A DNA stretch of 60,995 bases from an uncultured Phascolarctobacterium sp. (GTDB lineage Bacteria > Bacillota > Negativicutes > Acidaminococcales > Acidaminococcaceae): positions 1 to 60,995 of the forward strand of contig CASFJU010000018.1 in NCBI GenBank assembly GCA_949295115.1. The letters run 5' to 3'. Each line of letters opens with the position of its first letter. The stretch's first letter is position 1. This document shows positions 51,415 to 60,995 of this stretch, in pieces. The translations under genes and the position numbers were made by a program. The notes beneath the pieces are model-generated. The model saw only the letters and a program-made list of their open reading frames with translations. It searched no databases and was not told where the DNA came from.

Positions 51415-52302
51415 ATGTTACGTAATGAAGAAATCAAAATTTTAGTGGAAGCGCTTCCGTATCTGCGTGATTTCAAAGGCAAGACCGTAGTTGTAAAATA
51501 TGGCGGCAACGCTATGCTGAACGATGAAATTAAAAACAAAGTTTTGCAGGATATTATTTTTCTGAAATCCGTTGGCATGCGCCCGGTTGTTGTACACGGC
51601 GGCGGCCCGGAAATTACCGCACAGATGCTTAAAGCAGGCAAAAAGACCCAGTTTGTCGGCGGCCTGCGTGTAACCGACGCTGAATCCGTAGGCATTACGG
51701 AAATGGCTCTGGTTGGCAAAATCAACACCGACCTTGTTGGCCGTTTGAACCGTCTTGGCGGCAAGGCTGTTGGCCTTAACGGCAAGGATGATAACCTGAT
51801 TCAGGCAAGAAAACACCTGGCAGACGTTTATGAAAACGGCGAAGTTAATTTGGTAGATATCGGTTTTGTAGGTACTGTTGAACACATCAACACCGAACTT
51901 TTGACCGTGCTGCTGGACAACGACTTTATCCCCGTTATCGCACCGACCGGCGTCGGCGCAACCGGCGAAACCTACAACATCAACGCCGACAGCGTTGCCG
52001 GTGAAGTTGCAGGCGCACTGAAAGCCGAAAAACTTCTGGTGCTGACCGACGTTAAAGGCATTTACGAAGATTACCGCGACGAAAGCACCTTCCTTTCCAC
52101 CATGACCTTTGAAAAAGCCCAGGAGCTGATTATTAAAGGCAATATTGACGGCGGCATGATTCCGAAAGTTAAGGCCTGCATTACCGCACTTAGCGGCGGC
52201 GCTAAAAAAGCGCAGATTATCGACGGCCGTGCCGAACACAGTATTCTGATGGAAGTGTTCAGCGACGAAGGCGTTGGCACGGAAGTTGTTAAAACCTTAT
52301 AA
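51415..52302 (+). CDS. argB: Acetylglutamate kinase
   Basis: A 295-residue amino acid kinase that phosphorylates N-acetylglutamate. VVKYGGNAM and VVHGGGPEIT are the nucleotide and substrate glycine loops; INADSVAGEVAGAL and LTDVKGIY complete the pattern. The N-terminal extension of about 20 residues (RNEEIKILVEALPYLRDF) is the helix typical of arginine-inhibited hexameric forms, so feedback control by arginine is likely. AGGAGG precedes the ATG. Confidence 0.97.
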   Translation: MLRNEEIKILVEALPYLRDFKGKTVVVKYGGNAMLNDEIKNKVLQDIIFLKSVGMRPVVVHGGGPEITAQMLKAGKKTQFVGGLRVTDAESVGITEMALVGKINTDLVGRLNRLGGKAVGLNGKDDNLIQARKHLADVYENGEVNLVDIGFVGTVEHINTELLTVLLDNDFIPVIAPTGVGATGETYNINADSVAGEVAGALKAEKLLVLTDVKGIYEDYRDESTFLSTMTFEKAQELIIKGNIDGGMIPKVKACITALSGGAKKAQIIDGRAEHSILMEVFSDEGVGTEVVKTL

Positions 52303-52327
52303 AATTGCTTTTTGAGGGGGCAAAATA

Positions 52328-53518
52328 ATGGAACATAAACAAATTATAGACCAGACCGAGCAGTATTACCTGCCGGTGTTCGGCCGCTATCCGCTGGCGC
52401 TGACGCACGGCAAGGGCTGTATGGTTTACGACGCCGACGGCGAAGGCTACCTTGATTTTCTCGCCGGCATTGCCGTTAATTCGCTCGGCTACGCGCACCC
52501 GGCGCTGGTAAAAGCCATCAGCGAACAGGCCGGTAAAATTATGCACTGCTCCAACGTATTTTATACGGATGTGCAGGCACGCGCCGTAAAACTTATCAGC
52601 GAGGCGACCGGTTTTGACCGCGTATTTTTAGCCAACAGCGGCGCGGAAGCCAACGAAGGCGCAATCAAGCTGGCGCGTAAATACGGGCACAGCAAAAGCG
52701 AAGGCAAATACCGCATTATTACGGCTGTACATTCCTTCCACGGGCGTACTATGATGACCGTAACCGCAACCGGCCAGCCCAAATACCAGCAGGGTTATGA
52801 ACCGCTCCCGGCAGGTTTTGACTATGTGCCTTACGGCGACCTTGCCGCGCTTAAAGAAGCAATGGACGAGGATGTATGCTGCGTACTGCTTGAGCCTATT
52901 CAGGGCGAAGGCGGCGTGCATGTGCCGAGCGATGAATATTTGCAGGCTGCGCGCGCCTTGTGCGATAAATACGACGCGCTGCTGATTTTTGACGAAATTC
53001 AGTCCGGCGTGGGCAGGACTGGACAGTGGTTTGCTTATATGCATACCGGCATCAAGCCGGATGTGCTGACTTTCGCCAAAGGCATCGGCGGCGGCTTCCC
53101 GACCGGCGGGTTCTGCGTGGACGAAAAGCTGGCGCGCGTATTTAAGCCCGGCGACCACGGCGGCACGTTCGGCGGCAATGCACTTGCCTGCGCTGCCATT
53201 GAAGCTGCGTTAACAACCATTAAAGAGGAAGGCCTTGTAGAAGCGGCAGCCGAAAAAGGCAAATACTTTATGGCAAAATTGCAGGAATTAAAAGCCAAAT
53301 ATCCCGATAAGGTTACGGAAGTGCGCGGGCGCGGTTTGATTTTGGGTATGGAGCTTGCCAAAGCAGGCGGGCCTGTTGTGGAACACTGCCTGAAAGACCA
53401 CGTTATCGTTAACTGCACTGCGGGCAATGTTATCCGCCTTGTGCCGCCGCTTATTGTAACCGAAGCGGAAATAGATACGGCAGTTGCGGCGCTGGACGCT
53501 GCACTGGCAGAATTTTGA
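52328..53518 (+). CDS. argD: Acetylornithine aminotransferase
   Basis: A 396-residue class III PLP aminotransferase converting N-acetylglutamate semialdehyde to N-acetylornithine. The PLP-binding segments are NSGAEANEGAIKLARK, HSFHGRTM, IFDEIQSGVGRTG and the Schiff-base Lys in LTFAKGIGGG, which is present. It starts 25 bases after argB with GAGGGGG upstream. Same operon. Confidence 0.96.
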   Translation: MEHKQIIDQTEQYYLPVFGRYPLALTHGKGCMVYDADGEGYLDFLAGIAVNSLGYAHPALVKAISEQAGKIMHCSNVFYTDVQARAVKLISEATGFDRVFLANSGAEANEGAIKLARKYGHSKSEGKYRIITAVHSFHGRTMMTVTATGQPKYQQGYEPLPAGFDYVPYGDLAALKEAMDEDVCCVLLEPIQGEGGVHVPSDEYLQAARALCDKYDALLIFDEIQSGVGRTGQWFAYMHTGIKPDVLTFAKGIGGGFPTGGFCVDEKLARVFKPGDHGGTFGGNALACAAIEAALTTIKEEGLVEAAAEKGKYFMAKLQELKAKYPDKVTEVRGRGLILGMELAKAGGPVVEHCLKDHVIVNCTAGNVIRLVPPLIVTEAEIDTAVAALDAALAEF

Positions 53519-53538
53519 TGAGTTGGTGAGGGTATAAA

Positions 53539-54480
53539 ATGGGTTTAAGACACAAAGACTTGATTTCCATCCATGATTTAGAGGTCGGCGAAGTTGCCAC
53601 TATTCTGGATGTTGCCAAAAAATTAAAACGCAAACAAAAAAGAGGCGAGCCTCACAGATATCTGGAAGGCAAAACGCTGGCCATGATTTTTTCCAAGGCT
53701 TCCACCAGGACGCGCGTATCTTTTGAAACAGGCTTTTACCAGCTGGGCGGCCACCCGATTTATTTAAATGATTCTGCTTCGCAGATTGGCCGCGGCGAGC
53801 CGGTACGCGATACCGCAAGGGTGCTTTCCCGTTTTGTGGACGGCATTATGATAAGAACTTTCTCGCACGAAAGTGTTATTGAACTGGCAAAATATGCAAC
53901 CGTGCCTGTTATCAACGGACTGACGGATTTGTTGCACCCCTGCCAGGCGCTGACCGATATGTTTACCATTATGGAGCATAAGGAAGTGCTGAAAGGGCGC
54001 AAGCTGGTTTACGTCGGCGACGGCAACAATATGGCACATTCTTTGATGTATGCCTGCGCCAAAGTCGGCATGAACATGGTATGCGCATCGCCGAAAGGCT
54101 ACCAGCCCGACCCGGAAGTTGTTAAAAACGCACAGGCGGACGCTGCGCTGACCGGCTGCACGATTGAAGTCGATGAGGATTTGTTCCGCGCTGCCAAAGG
54201 TGCGGACGTGCTTTACACCGACGTTTGGGCAAGCATGGGGCAGGAGGCTGAACAGAGCATCCGCCAGGAGGCGCTGGGCGATTACCAGATTAACAAAGAG
54301 CTGCTTAGCGTGGCGCGCCCGGACGCAATGGTGCTGCACTGCCTGCCCGCACACCGCGGCGAAGAAATTACCGAGGAAGTGCTGGAAGGGCCGCAGTCCA
54401 AAGTGTTTGACCAGGCCGAAAACCGCCTGCATGTGCAGAAGGCAATTATGGCTTTGTTGATGACCGACGATATTATTTGA
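53539..54480 (+). CDS. argF: Ornithine carbamoyltransferase
   Basis: A 313-residue enzyme joining carbamoyl phosphate and ornithine to citrulline. The carbamoyl phosphate loop is SKASTRTRVSFE, HPCQALTD is the second conserved block, and the ornithine-binding HCLPAHRGEEI lies near the C-terminus. It could act in arginine synthesis or, reversed, in breakdown; the operon argues for synthesis. It ends the first arginine operon, although argG has its own promoter starting directly after it. Confidence 0.97.
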   Translation: MGLRHKDLISIHDLEVGEVATILDVAKKLKRKQKRGEPHRYLEGKTLAMIFSKASTRTRVSFETGFYQLGGHPIYLNDSASQIGRGEPVRDTARVLSRFVDGIMIRTFSHESVIELAKYATVPVINGLTDLLHPCQALTDMFTIMEHKEVLKGRKLVYVGDGNNMAHSLMYACAKVGMNMVCASPKGYQPDPEVVKNAQADAALTGCTIEVDEDLFRAAKGADVLYTDVWASMGQEAEQSIRQEALGDYQINKELLSVARPDAMVLHCLPAHRGEEITEEVLEGPQSKVFDQAENRLHVQKAIMALLMTDDII

Positions 54481-54487
54481 CAAAGTC

Positions 54488-54516
54488 TTGCATATTTATA
54501 ACAAAACGTGTATAAT
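54488..54516 (+). promoter_or_regulatory. Promoter of argGH
   Basis: TTGCAT (54488-54493), 17-base spacer, TATAAT (54511-54516), in the 86-base gap between argF and argG. Confidence 0.7.
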
Positions 54517-54566
54517 AATACGCATATTGAATTGATAAACAAATCCTGTTGGGAGGCTGTAATTTA

Positions 54567-55793
54567 ATGAAAATCGACAAAAGCAAAATCAAAAAAGTAG
54601 TGCTCGCTTATTCCGGCGGCCTTGATACTTCCGTAATCATCCCGTGGCTGAAAGAAAACTACAATAACTGCGAAGTTATTGCCTGCACCGCAGACCTTGG
54701 CCAGGGCGACGAACTGAACATCGTTCACGACAAGGCTTTAAAATCCGGCGCAAGCAAATGCTACATCCTTGATTTGAAAGAAGAATTTGTTTCCGACTAT
54801 GTTTGGCCGGTTGTTAAAGCAGGCGCTATTTACGAACAGAAATATCTGCTCGGCACTTCTTTTGCGCGCCCGCTGATTGCTAAAAAATTAGTTGAAATTG
54901 CGCTGAAAGAAGGCGCTGACGCTGTCGCCCACGGCGCTACCGGCAAAGGCAACGACCAGGTTCGTTTTGAACTCGGCGTTAAAGCTCTTGCCCCGCAGCT
55001 GGCAGTTATCGTGCCCTGGCGCGAATGGAACATCCGTTCCCGTGAGGACGCTATCGACTTTGCAGCAGCGCACAACATTCCGGTGCCTGTAACCAAAGAG
55101 CATGATTATTCCATGGACCGCAACATGTGGCATTTAAGCCATGAAGGCTCCGACCTTGAAGACCCCTGGAACGCACCGAAAGACGAACTCTTTATCGTTA
55201 CCAGCACTCCGGAAAAAGCTCCGGACAAAGACGAATATGTTGAGCTGGAATTTGAAGCAGGCGTGCCTGTTGCCGTTAACGGCGAAAAACTTTCCCCGGC
55301 AGCGCTGCTTGAAAAACTGAACGAAATCGGCATCCGCAACGGCGTAGGCATTTGCGACATGGTTGAAAACCGCCTTGTCGGCATGAAATCCCGCGGTGTG
55401 TATGAAAACCCGGGCGGCGCAATTATCGTTTACGCACATCAGGAACTTGAAAGACTGTGCCTTGACCGCGCTACCATGCACTACAAAGAAATGGTTGCCA
55501 TTAAATATGCGGAACTGGTTTACGACGGCATGTGGTTCAGCCCGCTGCGCGAAGCTCTGGCTGCTTTTGTTGACGAAACCCAGAAAACCGTTACCGGTAC
55601 CGTCCGCCTGAAACTTTACAAAGGCAACATTATGAGCGCCGGCGCTAAATCCCCGTATTCCCTGTACAGCAAGGAATATGTAACTTTCGGCGCTGACGAA
55701 GTTTACAACCAGGCTGATGCAACCGGTTTCATCACTCTGTTTGGCCTGCCGCTTACCGTACGTGCCCTTATGAAACAGGGTAAACTGAAATAA
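54567..55793 (+). CDS. argG: Argininosuccinate synthase
   Basis: A 408-residue ATP pyrophosphatase-fold enzyme that condenses citrulline and aspartate. The P-loop is [12 protein letters not shown] near the N-terminus; [13 protein letters not shown] and the [11 protein letters not shown] segment are also typical. The ATG at 54567 has GGGAGG ten bases upstream; an in-frame TTG 18 bases earlier overlaps that site and is rejected. The stop overlaps the argH start by one base. Confidence 0.97.
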   Translation: MKIDKSKIKKVVLAYSGGLDTSVIIPWLKENYNNCEVIACTADLGQGDELNIVHDKALKSGASKCYILDLKEEFVSDYVWPVVKAGAIYEQKYLLGTSFARPLIAKKLVEIALKEGADAVAHGATGKGNDQVRFELGVKALAPQLAVIVPWREWNIRSREDAIDFAAAHNIPVPVTKEHDYSMDRNMWHLSHEGSDLEDPWNAPKDELFIVTSTPEKAPDKDEYVELEFEAGVPVAVNGEKLSPAALLEKLNEIGIRNGVGICDMVENRLVGMKSRGVYENPGGAIIVYAHQELERLCLDRATMHYKEMVAIKYAELVYDGMWFSPLREALAAFVDETQKTVTGTVRLKLYKGNIMSAGAKSPYSLYSKEYVTFGADEVYNQADATGFITLFGLPLTVRALMKQGKLK

Positions 55794-57205
55794 TGGCCAA
55801 ACTGTGGGGCGGAAGATTCAGCAAAAATACCAACGAACTTGTGGACGCGTTCAACGCGTCCATTGAGTTTGATAAGCGCCTGTACCATGAGGATATACGC
55901 GGCAGTATCGCCCATGCTACAATGCTTGCAAAATGCGGAATCATTCCCGAAGAAGACGCGAAAAAAATTGTTGCCGGTTTAAAGGATATTTTAAAAGATA
56001 TCGAAGCAGGCAACTTTGAATTTGATATTGCGCTGGAAGATATTCACATGAATGTCGAAGCGCGTTTGACCGAACGCATCGGCGCTGCCGGTGCAAGGCT
56101 GCACACTGCGCGCAGCCGCAACGACCAGGTTGCGCTGGACATGCACATGTACATGAAGCGCGAGGTTGTGGAAATTGCCGAACTTTTGGTGCAGTTTGAA
56201 GAAGCGCTTTTAACCGTTGCCAAAAAGCACGACAAAACTCTGATGCCTGGTTACACCCATTTGCAGCGCGCACAGCCGATTACTTTTGCGCATCACCTGC
56301 TGGCATATTTTAACATGCTGCAGCGCGATTTCCGCCGCCTTTTGGGCGTGTGGGAAGGTGCGGACATCATGCCGCTGGGCGCCGGTGCCATTGCTGGTAC
56401 TACTTTCCCGATAGACCGCTTCTTTGTAGCGGAACAGCTCAATTTTGGCAGCGTATATGCCAACAGCATGGACGCCGTCAGCGACAGGGATTATATTATT
56501 GAGTTCCTCAGCTTTGCGGCGACGCTGATGATGCACATGAGCCGTCTGAGTGAGGAGTTCTGCCTGTGGAGCAGTACGGAATTCGGCTTTATCGAACTGG
56601 ACGACGCTTTTGCAACCGGTTCTTCCATGATGCCGCAGAAGAAAAATCCGGACATTTCCGAACTTGTACGCGGCAAAACCGGCCGCGTTTACGGACATTT
56701 AATGGCGATGCTTACGACTGCCAAAGGCCTGCCCTTAACCTACAATAAGGATTTGCAGGAGGACAAGGAAGGCTTCTTTGACGCCATTGATACCTTGAAA
56801 TTCAGCCTGGCGGTTTACAGCGACATGATTAAAACCATGACGGTTAATGTTGACCGTATGCGCGAAGCTGTCAGCAAGGATTTTTCCAACGCGACGGATT
56901 TGGCGGATTACCTTGTACGCAAAGGCCTGCCGTTCCGCATGGCGCATGAAGTTGTCGGCAAATGCGTTGCTTATGCTATCGGCGAAGGCAAATTCCTGCC
57001 GGAGATTTCGCTGGACGAATACAAAAAATTCAGCGATTTGTTTGAAGCAGATTTGCTGGACGCACTGAAACCGGAAAACTGCGTGGCTGCCCGTACCTCT
57101 TACGGCGGACCGGCGTTTACCGAAAACGACAAGCAGTTTGCCCGCGGCGATGAAGTAATCGCGGCGCAAAAAGCCAAAGTTGAAGAATTAAAACAAAAAT
57201 TATAA
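55793..57205 (+). CDS. argH: Argininosuccinate lyase
   Basis: A 470-residue fumarase-superfamily enzyme that splits argininosuccinate into arginine and fumarate. The signature [12 protein letters not shown] (about residues 280-291) carries the catalytic Ser; [12 protein letters not shown] and the [13 protein letters not shown] block provide other active-site residues. It is translationally coupled to argG (TAATG) and is followed by a strong terminator. Confidence 0.97.
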   Translation: MAKLWGGRFSKNTNELVDAFNASIEFDKRLYHEDIRGSIAHATMLAKCGIIPEEDAKKIVAGLKDILKDIEAGNFEFDIALEDIHMNVEARLTERIGAAGARLHTARSRNDQVALDMHMYMKREVVEIAELLVQFEEALLTVAKKHDKTLMPGYTHLQRAQPITFAHHLLAYFNMLQRDFRRLLGVWEGADIMPLGAGAIAGTTFPIDRFFVAEQLNFGSVYANSMDAVSDRDYIIEFLSFAATLMMHMSRLSEEFCLWSSTEFGFIELDDAFATGSSMMPQKKNPDISELVRGKTGRVYGHLMAMLTTAKGLPLTYNKDLQEDKEGFFDAIDTLKFSLAVYSDMIKTMTVNVDRMREAVSKDFSNATDLADYLVRKGLPFRMAHEVVGKCVAYAIGEGKFLPEISLDEYKKFSDLFEADLLDALKPENCVAARTSYGGPAFTENDKQFARGDEVIAAQKAKVEELKQKL

Positions 57206-57216
57206 TTGTCAATAAA

Positions 57217-57248
57217 AAAAGAGACGGTTCTTTTGAACCGTCTCTTTT
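57217..57248. terminator. Bidirectional terminator between argH and pepF
   Basis: Perfect 14-bp stem AAAAGAGACGGTTC (57217-57230) with GAACCGTCTCTTTT (57235-57248) around TTTT. Confidence 0.94.
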
Positions 57249-57261
57249 GCTGTATAATCGC

Positions 57262-59076
57262 TTATTTTTTCAGCAGTGCTTTCAATTCTTTTACTTTTTC
57301 CGCAAATTTTTGCAGCGTTACGGCAACGGGCTGCGGCGTTGTTAAATCCACGCCGGCGTTTTTCAAAATGTTCAGCGAATGATCGCTGCCGCCGGCTTTT
57401 AAGAAACCGAGGTATTTATCTATCGCACCGGGCTTGCCGCTTAAGATGCTTGCTGCAAAGGCTGTTGCCGCGCTGTAACCGGTGGCGTATTTGTAAACGT
57501 AAAACGGTGTATAAAAATGCGGTATGCGCGACCATTCGCTGGCCAGTTCCTTATCAACCGTAAGGGCGGGGCCGTAATAGGTTTTGTTGCTTTCCAGCCA
57601 GTAGTTTTCCAGCGTTTCGGCCTGCAGGCTGCGCCCGGCGTCAATTTCACCGTGGGTAAACAGTTCAAATTCTGCAAACTGCACCTGGCGGTAAACGGTG
57701 GTGCGCACTGCTTCCAGAAACTGGTTGATGAGGTAAATTTTCTGCTCGTCGGTGGCGTGCGCCAGCGTGTGTTCCAACAGCAAAATTTCGTTGGTGGTGC
57801 TGGCAACTTCGGCGCAGAAAATGGAGTAATCGCTGTTGACATAGGTTTGCGCCTTGTTGGCAAGGTAGCTGTGCATGGCGTGCCCCATCTCGTGCGCGAT
57901 GGTGGAAATGCTGTTGTAACGCGGCTGGTAGTTCAGCAGTACGTAAGGGTGTACGCCGTAAATGCCCCACGAATAAGCACCGCTGCGTTTGCCTTTGTTT
58001 TCGTAAATGTCAATCCAGCGGCCGGCAAATGCGTGTTTCAAAGTATCAATATAATCGCTGCCCAGTGGTGCCAGTGCTTCGGTTACGCGCGCGCAGGCTT
58101 CGTCAAAGGTGCAGGCAAAGCTTTCGCCTGCGGCGGACAGCGGCATGTAAATATCGTAAGGGTGCAGTTCATCAAAACCAAGCGCCGATTTTTTCAGCGC
58201 CATGTATTCGTGCAGCGGATGTAAATTGTCATGTACAGTTTTAATCAGTCCGTGGTAAAGTTCGGTCGGGATATTATCTTCAGCAAGGCTGGCTTCCAGC
58301 GTGTTGTTGTATTTGTGAGCCGTTGCGTAAAAGCGGCTGACACGGCACTGACCGGTAAGCGTGTTTGCCAGCGTGTTGCGGTAGTTGTGGTAAGTGCCCA
58401 TCAGCGTGCGGAACGAGTTTTGGCGCAGCGTGCGGTCGTGGCTGGTCATGTTCAGCAGGTAATTGCCTTCGCTGACGGTGGCGGGGTTGCCGTTGCCGTC
58501 GGTGATGGGCGGAAACTGCATATCGGCGCTGACCAGGCTGCGGAAGATAGCAGCAGGGGCTGACGCCGCAAGGCTGGCCTGCGAGAGCAGGGCTTCCTGT
58601 TCCTGCGGCAGCACATGCGGTGCAAGGCGCAGCAGATTACTCAAATAAAATTTAAATTCGGCAAAATCAGCTTCATCAATAAAGCCCTGAATAAAATCAT
58701 GCGGCAATGCCAGAATTTCCGGTTCTACAAAGGAAACGGCGTTGTTAAATTCTGCCAGCAGGCTTTCGGCGCGGCCGGATAATGCCTGAAACTGCGGGTC
58801 GGTGTTATCGGTATCAAGCTGCAATCTTGCGTAAGCATAAATTTTTGAAATTTCTTCCGATAAAGCAGATTGTTTTTGCAGTGCTTCCAAAAGACCGGAT
58901 TTAGTGTTAAGTTTGCCCTGCAAAGCGGCAAAATCTTTCAAAGCGTTTTGAAAATTTTCTGCGGCAGCCTGCCATGCATCTAAATTTGCATATAAATCGT
59001 CAATTTTCCATTTATAAATATCGTTTATATCTTTCCTGGCAACATTGCTGCCATGCGCGGGAATATTTTGCGTCAT
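57262..59076 (-). CDS. pepF: Oligoendopeptidase F
   Basis: A 604-residue cytoplasmic M3B metallopeptidase that cuts oligopeptides of moderate length. The zinc motif is IAHEMGHAMHSYL with His395, Glu396 and His399, and the third ligand Glu lies about 25 residues on, in FCAEVASTTNE. The N-terminal helical part (1-~190) matches the PepF N-domain. AAGGAG precedes the ATG on the minus strand. Single gene with a terminator shared with argH. Confidence 0.96.
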   Translation of the reverse strand: MTQNIPAHGSNVARKDINDIYKWKIDDLYANLDAWQAAAENFQNALKDFAALQGKLNTKSGLLEALQKQSALSEEISKIYAYARLQLDTDNTDPQFQALSGRAESLLAEFNNAVSFVEPEILALPHDFIQGFIDEADFAEFKFYLSNLLRLAPHVLPQEQEALLSQASLAASAPAAIFRSLVSADMQFPPITDGNGNPATVSEGNYLLNMTSHDRTLRQNSFRTLMGTYHNYRNTLANTLTGQCRVSRFYATAHKYNNTLEASLAEDNIPTELYHGLIKTVHDNLHPLHEYMALKKSALGFDELHPYDIYMPLSAAGESFACTFDEACARVTEALAPLGSDYIDTLKHAFAGRWIDIYENKGKRSGAYSWGIYGVHPYVLLNYQPRYNSISTIAHEMGHAMHSYLANKAQTYVNSDYSIFCAEVASTTNEILLLEHTLAHATDEQKIYLINQFLEAVRTTVYRQVQFAEFELFTHGEIDAGRSLQAETLENYWLESNKTYYGPALTVDKELASEWSRIPHFYTPFYVYKYATGYSAATAFAASILSGKPGAIDKYLGFLKAGGSDHSLNILKNAGVDLTTPQPVAVTLQKFAEKVKELKALLKK

Positions 59077-59155
59077 TTTTCAATCACTCCTTGCAAAAAT
59101 CTTCATACTTTATTATTATAACACAGGAGAGAAATTATAGTCAGAGGCGGTCAAC

Positions 59156-60856
59156 ATGAAAATAATTTTAACGGCAATCGGCAGCAAATACATTCACACG
59201 GCGCTGGGGCTGCGCAGCATACGCGCTTACGCAACGGCGCAGGGCATTGAAACGGAACTTATCGAAGACAGCGCACAGACGCCGCTGTTATCCGTGCTGG
59301 CGGAAATAACGGCGCAGGAGCCTGATATCGTCGGGCTTTCTGTGCACATCTGGAACAAAAACTACGTTTACAGCCTTATCCGCCTGCTGCGCAAGGTTAT
59401 GCCTCAGGTAAAAATCGTTGCGGGCGGGCCGGAGGTTTCGTTTGACCCGCAGCGCATTTTGGGCGAATGCCCGCAGATTGATTACATTATTATGGGCGAG
59501 GGCGAAGAAACTTTTGTTAAATTGGTACGCGCTTTGGCGGATGGCGGAGAAGTGCCGGAGCATGTGGCTTACCGAAAAGACGGCAGAGTTATCGCAAACT
59601 GCGGCACGACAGTGGTCGGCGATTTGGACGTGCTGGAATTTCCGTATCCCGATTTGGCGGAGGTAGTCGCCGCTAAAAAAATCGTTTATTACGAATGTAC
59701 GCGCGGCTGCCCGTTTAACTGCTCTTACTGCCTTTCGGGAATATCGCGCAATGTGCGCAAACGCAGCCTGGCAAAAGTTTATGCCGATTTGGACAGGCTG
59801 ATTGCCGCTAAGGTGGCGCTGGTAAAATTTGTGGACCGCACTTACAACCTTGACGAAAATTATTTTCTGCCCATCATGCAGCATCTGGCGCAGGCCGATA
59901 CCGATGCTACTTTTCATTTTGAAATCAAGGCAGATTTGCTGAGTGAAAAAGTGCTGCAATTTTTGGAAACCGTGCCGAAAGGGCGCTTTCAGTTTGAAAT
60001 CGGTGTGCAGACGACCAATGCGCCGACGCTGGCAGCGATTAACCGCCGCGACGACTGGCAGAAGCTGACGGCAAATGTCACGCGGCTTTTGCGCAGCGGC
60101 AACATCCATCTGCACTTGGACTTAATCGCCGGTCTGCCGTATGAAGGGGTGGCGGAATTTGAAAACTCCTTTAACGATGTGTACGGTTTGCAGCCGCATA
60201 TGCTGCAGCTGGGCTTTTTAAAAGTTCTGCCCGGCACGCAGATGGAGCAGCAGCGTGATGAACACGCTCTCATCTACATGGACGAGCCGCCGTATGAAAT
60301 TCTGGCGACCAAATACATCAATTATAATGAATTACGCTTTTTAAAAGTGCTGGAAGATGTGTTTGACCATACCTATAATAGCGGCTGTTTTGCGCATACG
60401 CTGGTATATCTGACGGCGCTGGAGGGCAGCGCGTTCTGTTTCTACACAAAATTTGCACAGTGGTGGCAGGCGCGCGGCGAATATCCACTGGGGCATAACG
60501 TGCGCGGCGTAACTAAACTGCTGTATGAATTTGTGCAGGAACGTTATGCCGAACATTTTGCCAAAATCTGTGAGCTGCTGCGTTTTGACGTATTGTTGTA
60601 TCAGCCGGGGTGGAAGCCCGCGTTTTTAAAATGGCATACAGATGAGCTGAACGAAAAAGTAATGGCGTTCTGGCGCGATGCGGAACGTGTACGCCGCTAT
60701 GTGCCGGACTATAATTTTGCTACCTGGCGGCAGATACAGAAAAATTATACGATTGAATATTTTGCCTGCGACCCGTTGGGGGACGGTTCTGCATACTATT
60801 TATTTGTTTATAATGATGAAGTGCAGGCTATAAAACTGCCGGATTTTGAAAATTAA
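59156..60856 (+). CDS. B12-binding-domain radical SAM protein (DUF4080-like)
   Basis: A 566-residue protein. Residues ~1-135 form a cobalamin-binding Rossmann-like domain (IVGLSVHIWN, IVAGGPEVSF, IIMGEGEETF). The radical SAM core follows, with the cluster motif CPFNCSYC (Cys185, 189, 192). A C-terminal region (~400-566) resembles the DUF4080 tail common in Firmicutes. The substrate is unknown; relatives include methyltransferases and methylthiotransferases. It starts 79 bases from the oppositely oriented pepF. Single gene. Confidence 0.9.
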   Translation: MKIILTAIGSKYIHTALGLRSIRAYATAQGIETELIEDSAQTPLLSVLAEITAQEPDIVGLSVHIWNKNYVYSLIRLLRKVMPQVKIVAGGPEVSFDPQRILGECPQIDYIIMGEGEETFVKLVRALADGGEVPEHVAYRKDGRVIANCGTTVVGDLDVLEFPYPDLAEVVAAKKIVYYECTRGCPFNCSYCLSGISRNVRKRSLAKVYADLDRLIAAKVALVKFVDRTYNLDENYFLPIMQHLAQADTDATFHFEIKADLLSEKVLQFLETVPKGRFQFEIGVQTTNAPTLAAINRRDDWQKLTANVTRLLRSGNIHLHLDLIAGLPYEGVAEFENSFNDVYGLQPHMLQLGFLKVLPGTQMEQQRDEHALIYMDEPPYEILATKYINYNELRFLKVLEDVFDHTYNSGCFAHTLVYLTALEGSAFCFYTKFAQWWQARGEYPLGHNVRGVTKLLYEFVQERYAEHFAKICELLRFDVLLYQPGWKPAFLKWHTDELNEKVMAFWRDAERVRRYVPDYNFATWRQIQKNYTIEYFACDPLGDGSAYYLFVYNDEVQAIKLPDFEN

Positions 60857-60879
60857 TGCAAAAAACAGCTGAAATAGTG

Positions 60880-60908
60880 TTGACATAAGCCTTTACAGAT
60901 GCTATTAT
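60880..60908 (+). promoter_or_regulatory. Strong promoter near the window end
   Basis: TTGACA (60880-60885), 17-base spacer, TATTAT (60903-60908). It points out of the window. Confidence 0.8.
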
Positions 60909-60985
60909 AATAAAGCTGTTTGGCTAAAGCGGCTTGGACAGGGAAGTTAAGCAAAAAAACTTTTGCAAAAAAGTGAAAAAACAGC

Positions 60986-60995
60986 TTGACACCGT
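60986..60995 (+). promoter_or_regulatory. Second -35 box at the window edge
   Basis: TTGACA directly after an AT-rich tract (60954-60984), cut off by the end of the window. Together with the promoter at 60880 it suggests a tandem array. Confidence 0.4.

Overview
The window looks like chromosomal DNA of a Gram-negative-staining Firmicute (class Negativicutes; Acidaminococcaceae, for example Phascolarctobacterium-like, is the best guess). The evidence is a porin with an N-terminal SLH domain, an RND pump and other diderm envelope functions, alongside Firmicute-type genes and gene orders (tig-clpP-clpX-lon-engB, obgE-proB-proA, trmK-nif3, ylbF, yhaM). The taxon is an inference from gene content. 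No CRISPR array, insertion sequence with a transposase, prophage or replication origin was seen.

Layout. 1-2009: end of an RND pump and a Na/phosphate symporter-like protein. 2078-2152: tRNA-Gly. 2372-8673: protein quality control block (trigger factor, ClpP, ClpX, Lon, EngB). 8702-9745: AbrB-type membrane protein. 9803-10690: a cobalamin riboswitch with its own terminator and no obvious target, then ridA. 10750-12294: accessory stretch with a hydrophobic mini-gene between convergent promoters, a ~600-bp palindromic element and the porin leader. 12295-14233: SLH porin and a DinJ/YafQ-type toxin-antitoxin pair. 14402-23378: SGNH hydrolase, ObgE, proline synthesis, beta-CASP nuclease, AbgT transporter plus peptidase T. 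23430-24700: second accessory stretch with tandem long-range stem-loops, a G-tract promoter, an orphan HTH protein and a palindromic element. 24704-28302: TetR-HlyD-ABC export operon. 28369-31460: trmK, nif3, yhaM, a small membrane protein and RNase P RNA. 31593-40765: glycosyltransferase, NlpC/P60 hydrolase, a broken response regulator beside an intact histidine kinase, amidase, VanX-like dipeptidase, YlbF, MurB, and two proteins of unknown role. 40845-47921: CPA2 antiporter, then a probable operon of a class IV aminotransferase homologue, a small membrane protein, a TM1266-like protein and HydG, then a purine permease. 47995-48852: GT51 transglycosylase. 49117-57205: arginine synthesis argCJBDF-argGH. 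57262-60856: oligoendopeptidase F and a B12-binding radical SAM protein. The window ends in what may be tandem promoters of a strongly expressed operon.

How the genes work together. ArgJ recycles the acetyl group, so argCJBDFGH carries glutamate to arginine except for a separate first acetylation enzyme, which ArgJ can supply. ProB and ProA feed proline synthesis. HydG with a TM1266-like partner implies an [FeFe]-hydrogenase elsewhere in the genome.

Most unusual observations: (a) a 32-residue hydrophobic ORF inside a transcript whose ends are complementary and which is faced by a strong antisense promoter, like a type I toxin-antitoxin locus; (b) the only two runs of seven G found in the window both sit in the -35/-10 spacer of a promoter, one of them driving the porin; (c) a row of GC-rich stems closing ~45-55-nt loops upstream of an orphan HTH gene; (d) a class IV aminotransferase homologue with Asn at the PLP-lysine position; (e) a response regulator with two internal deletions beside an intact kinase; (f) a riboswitch with no target gene.
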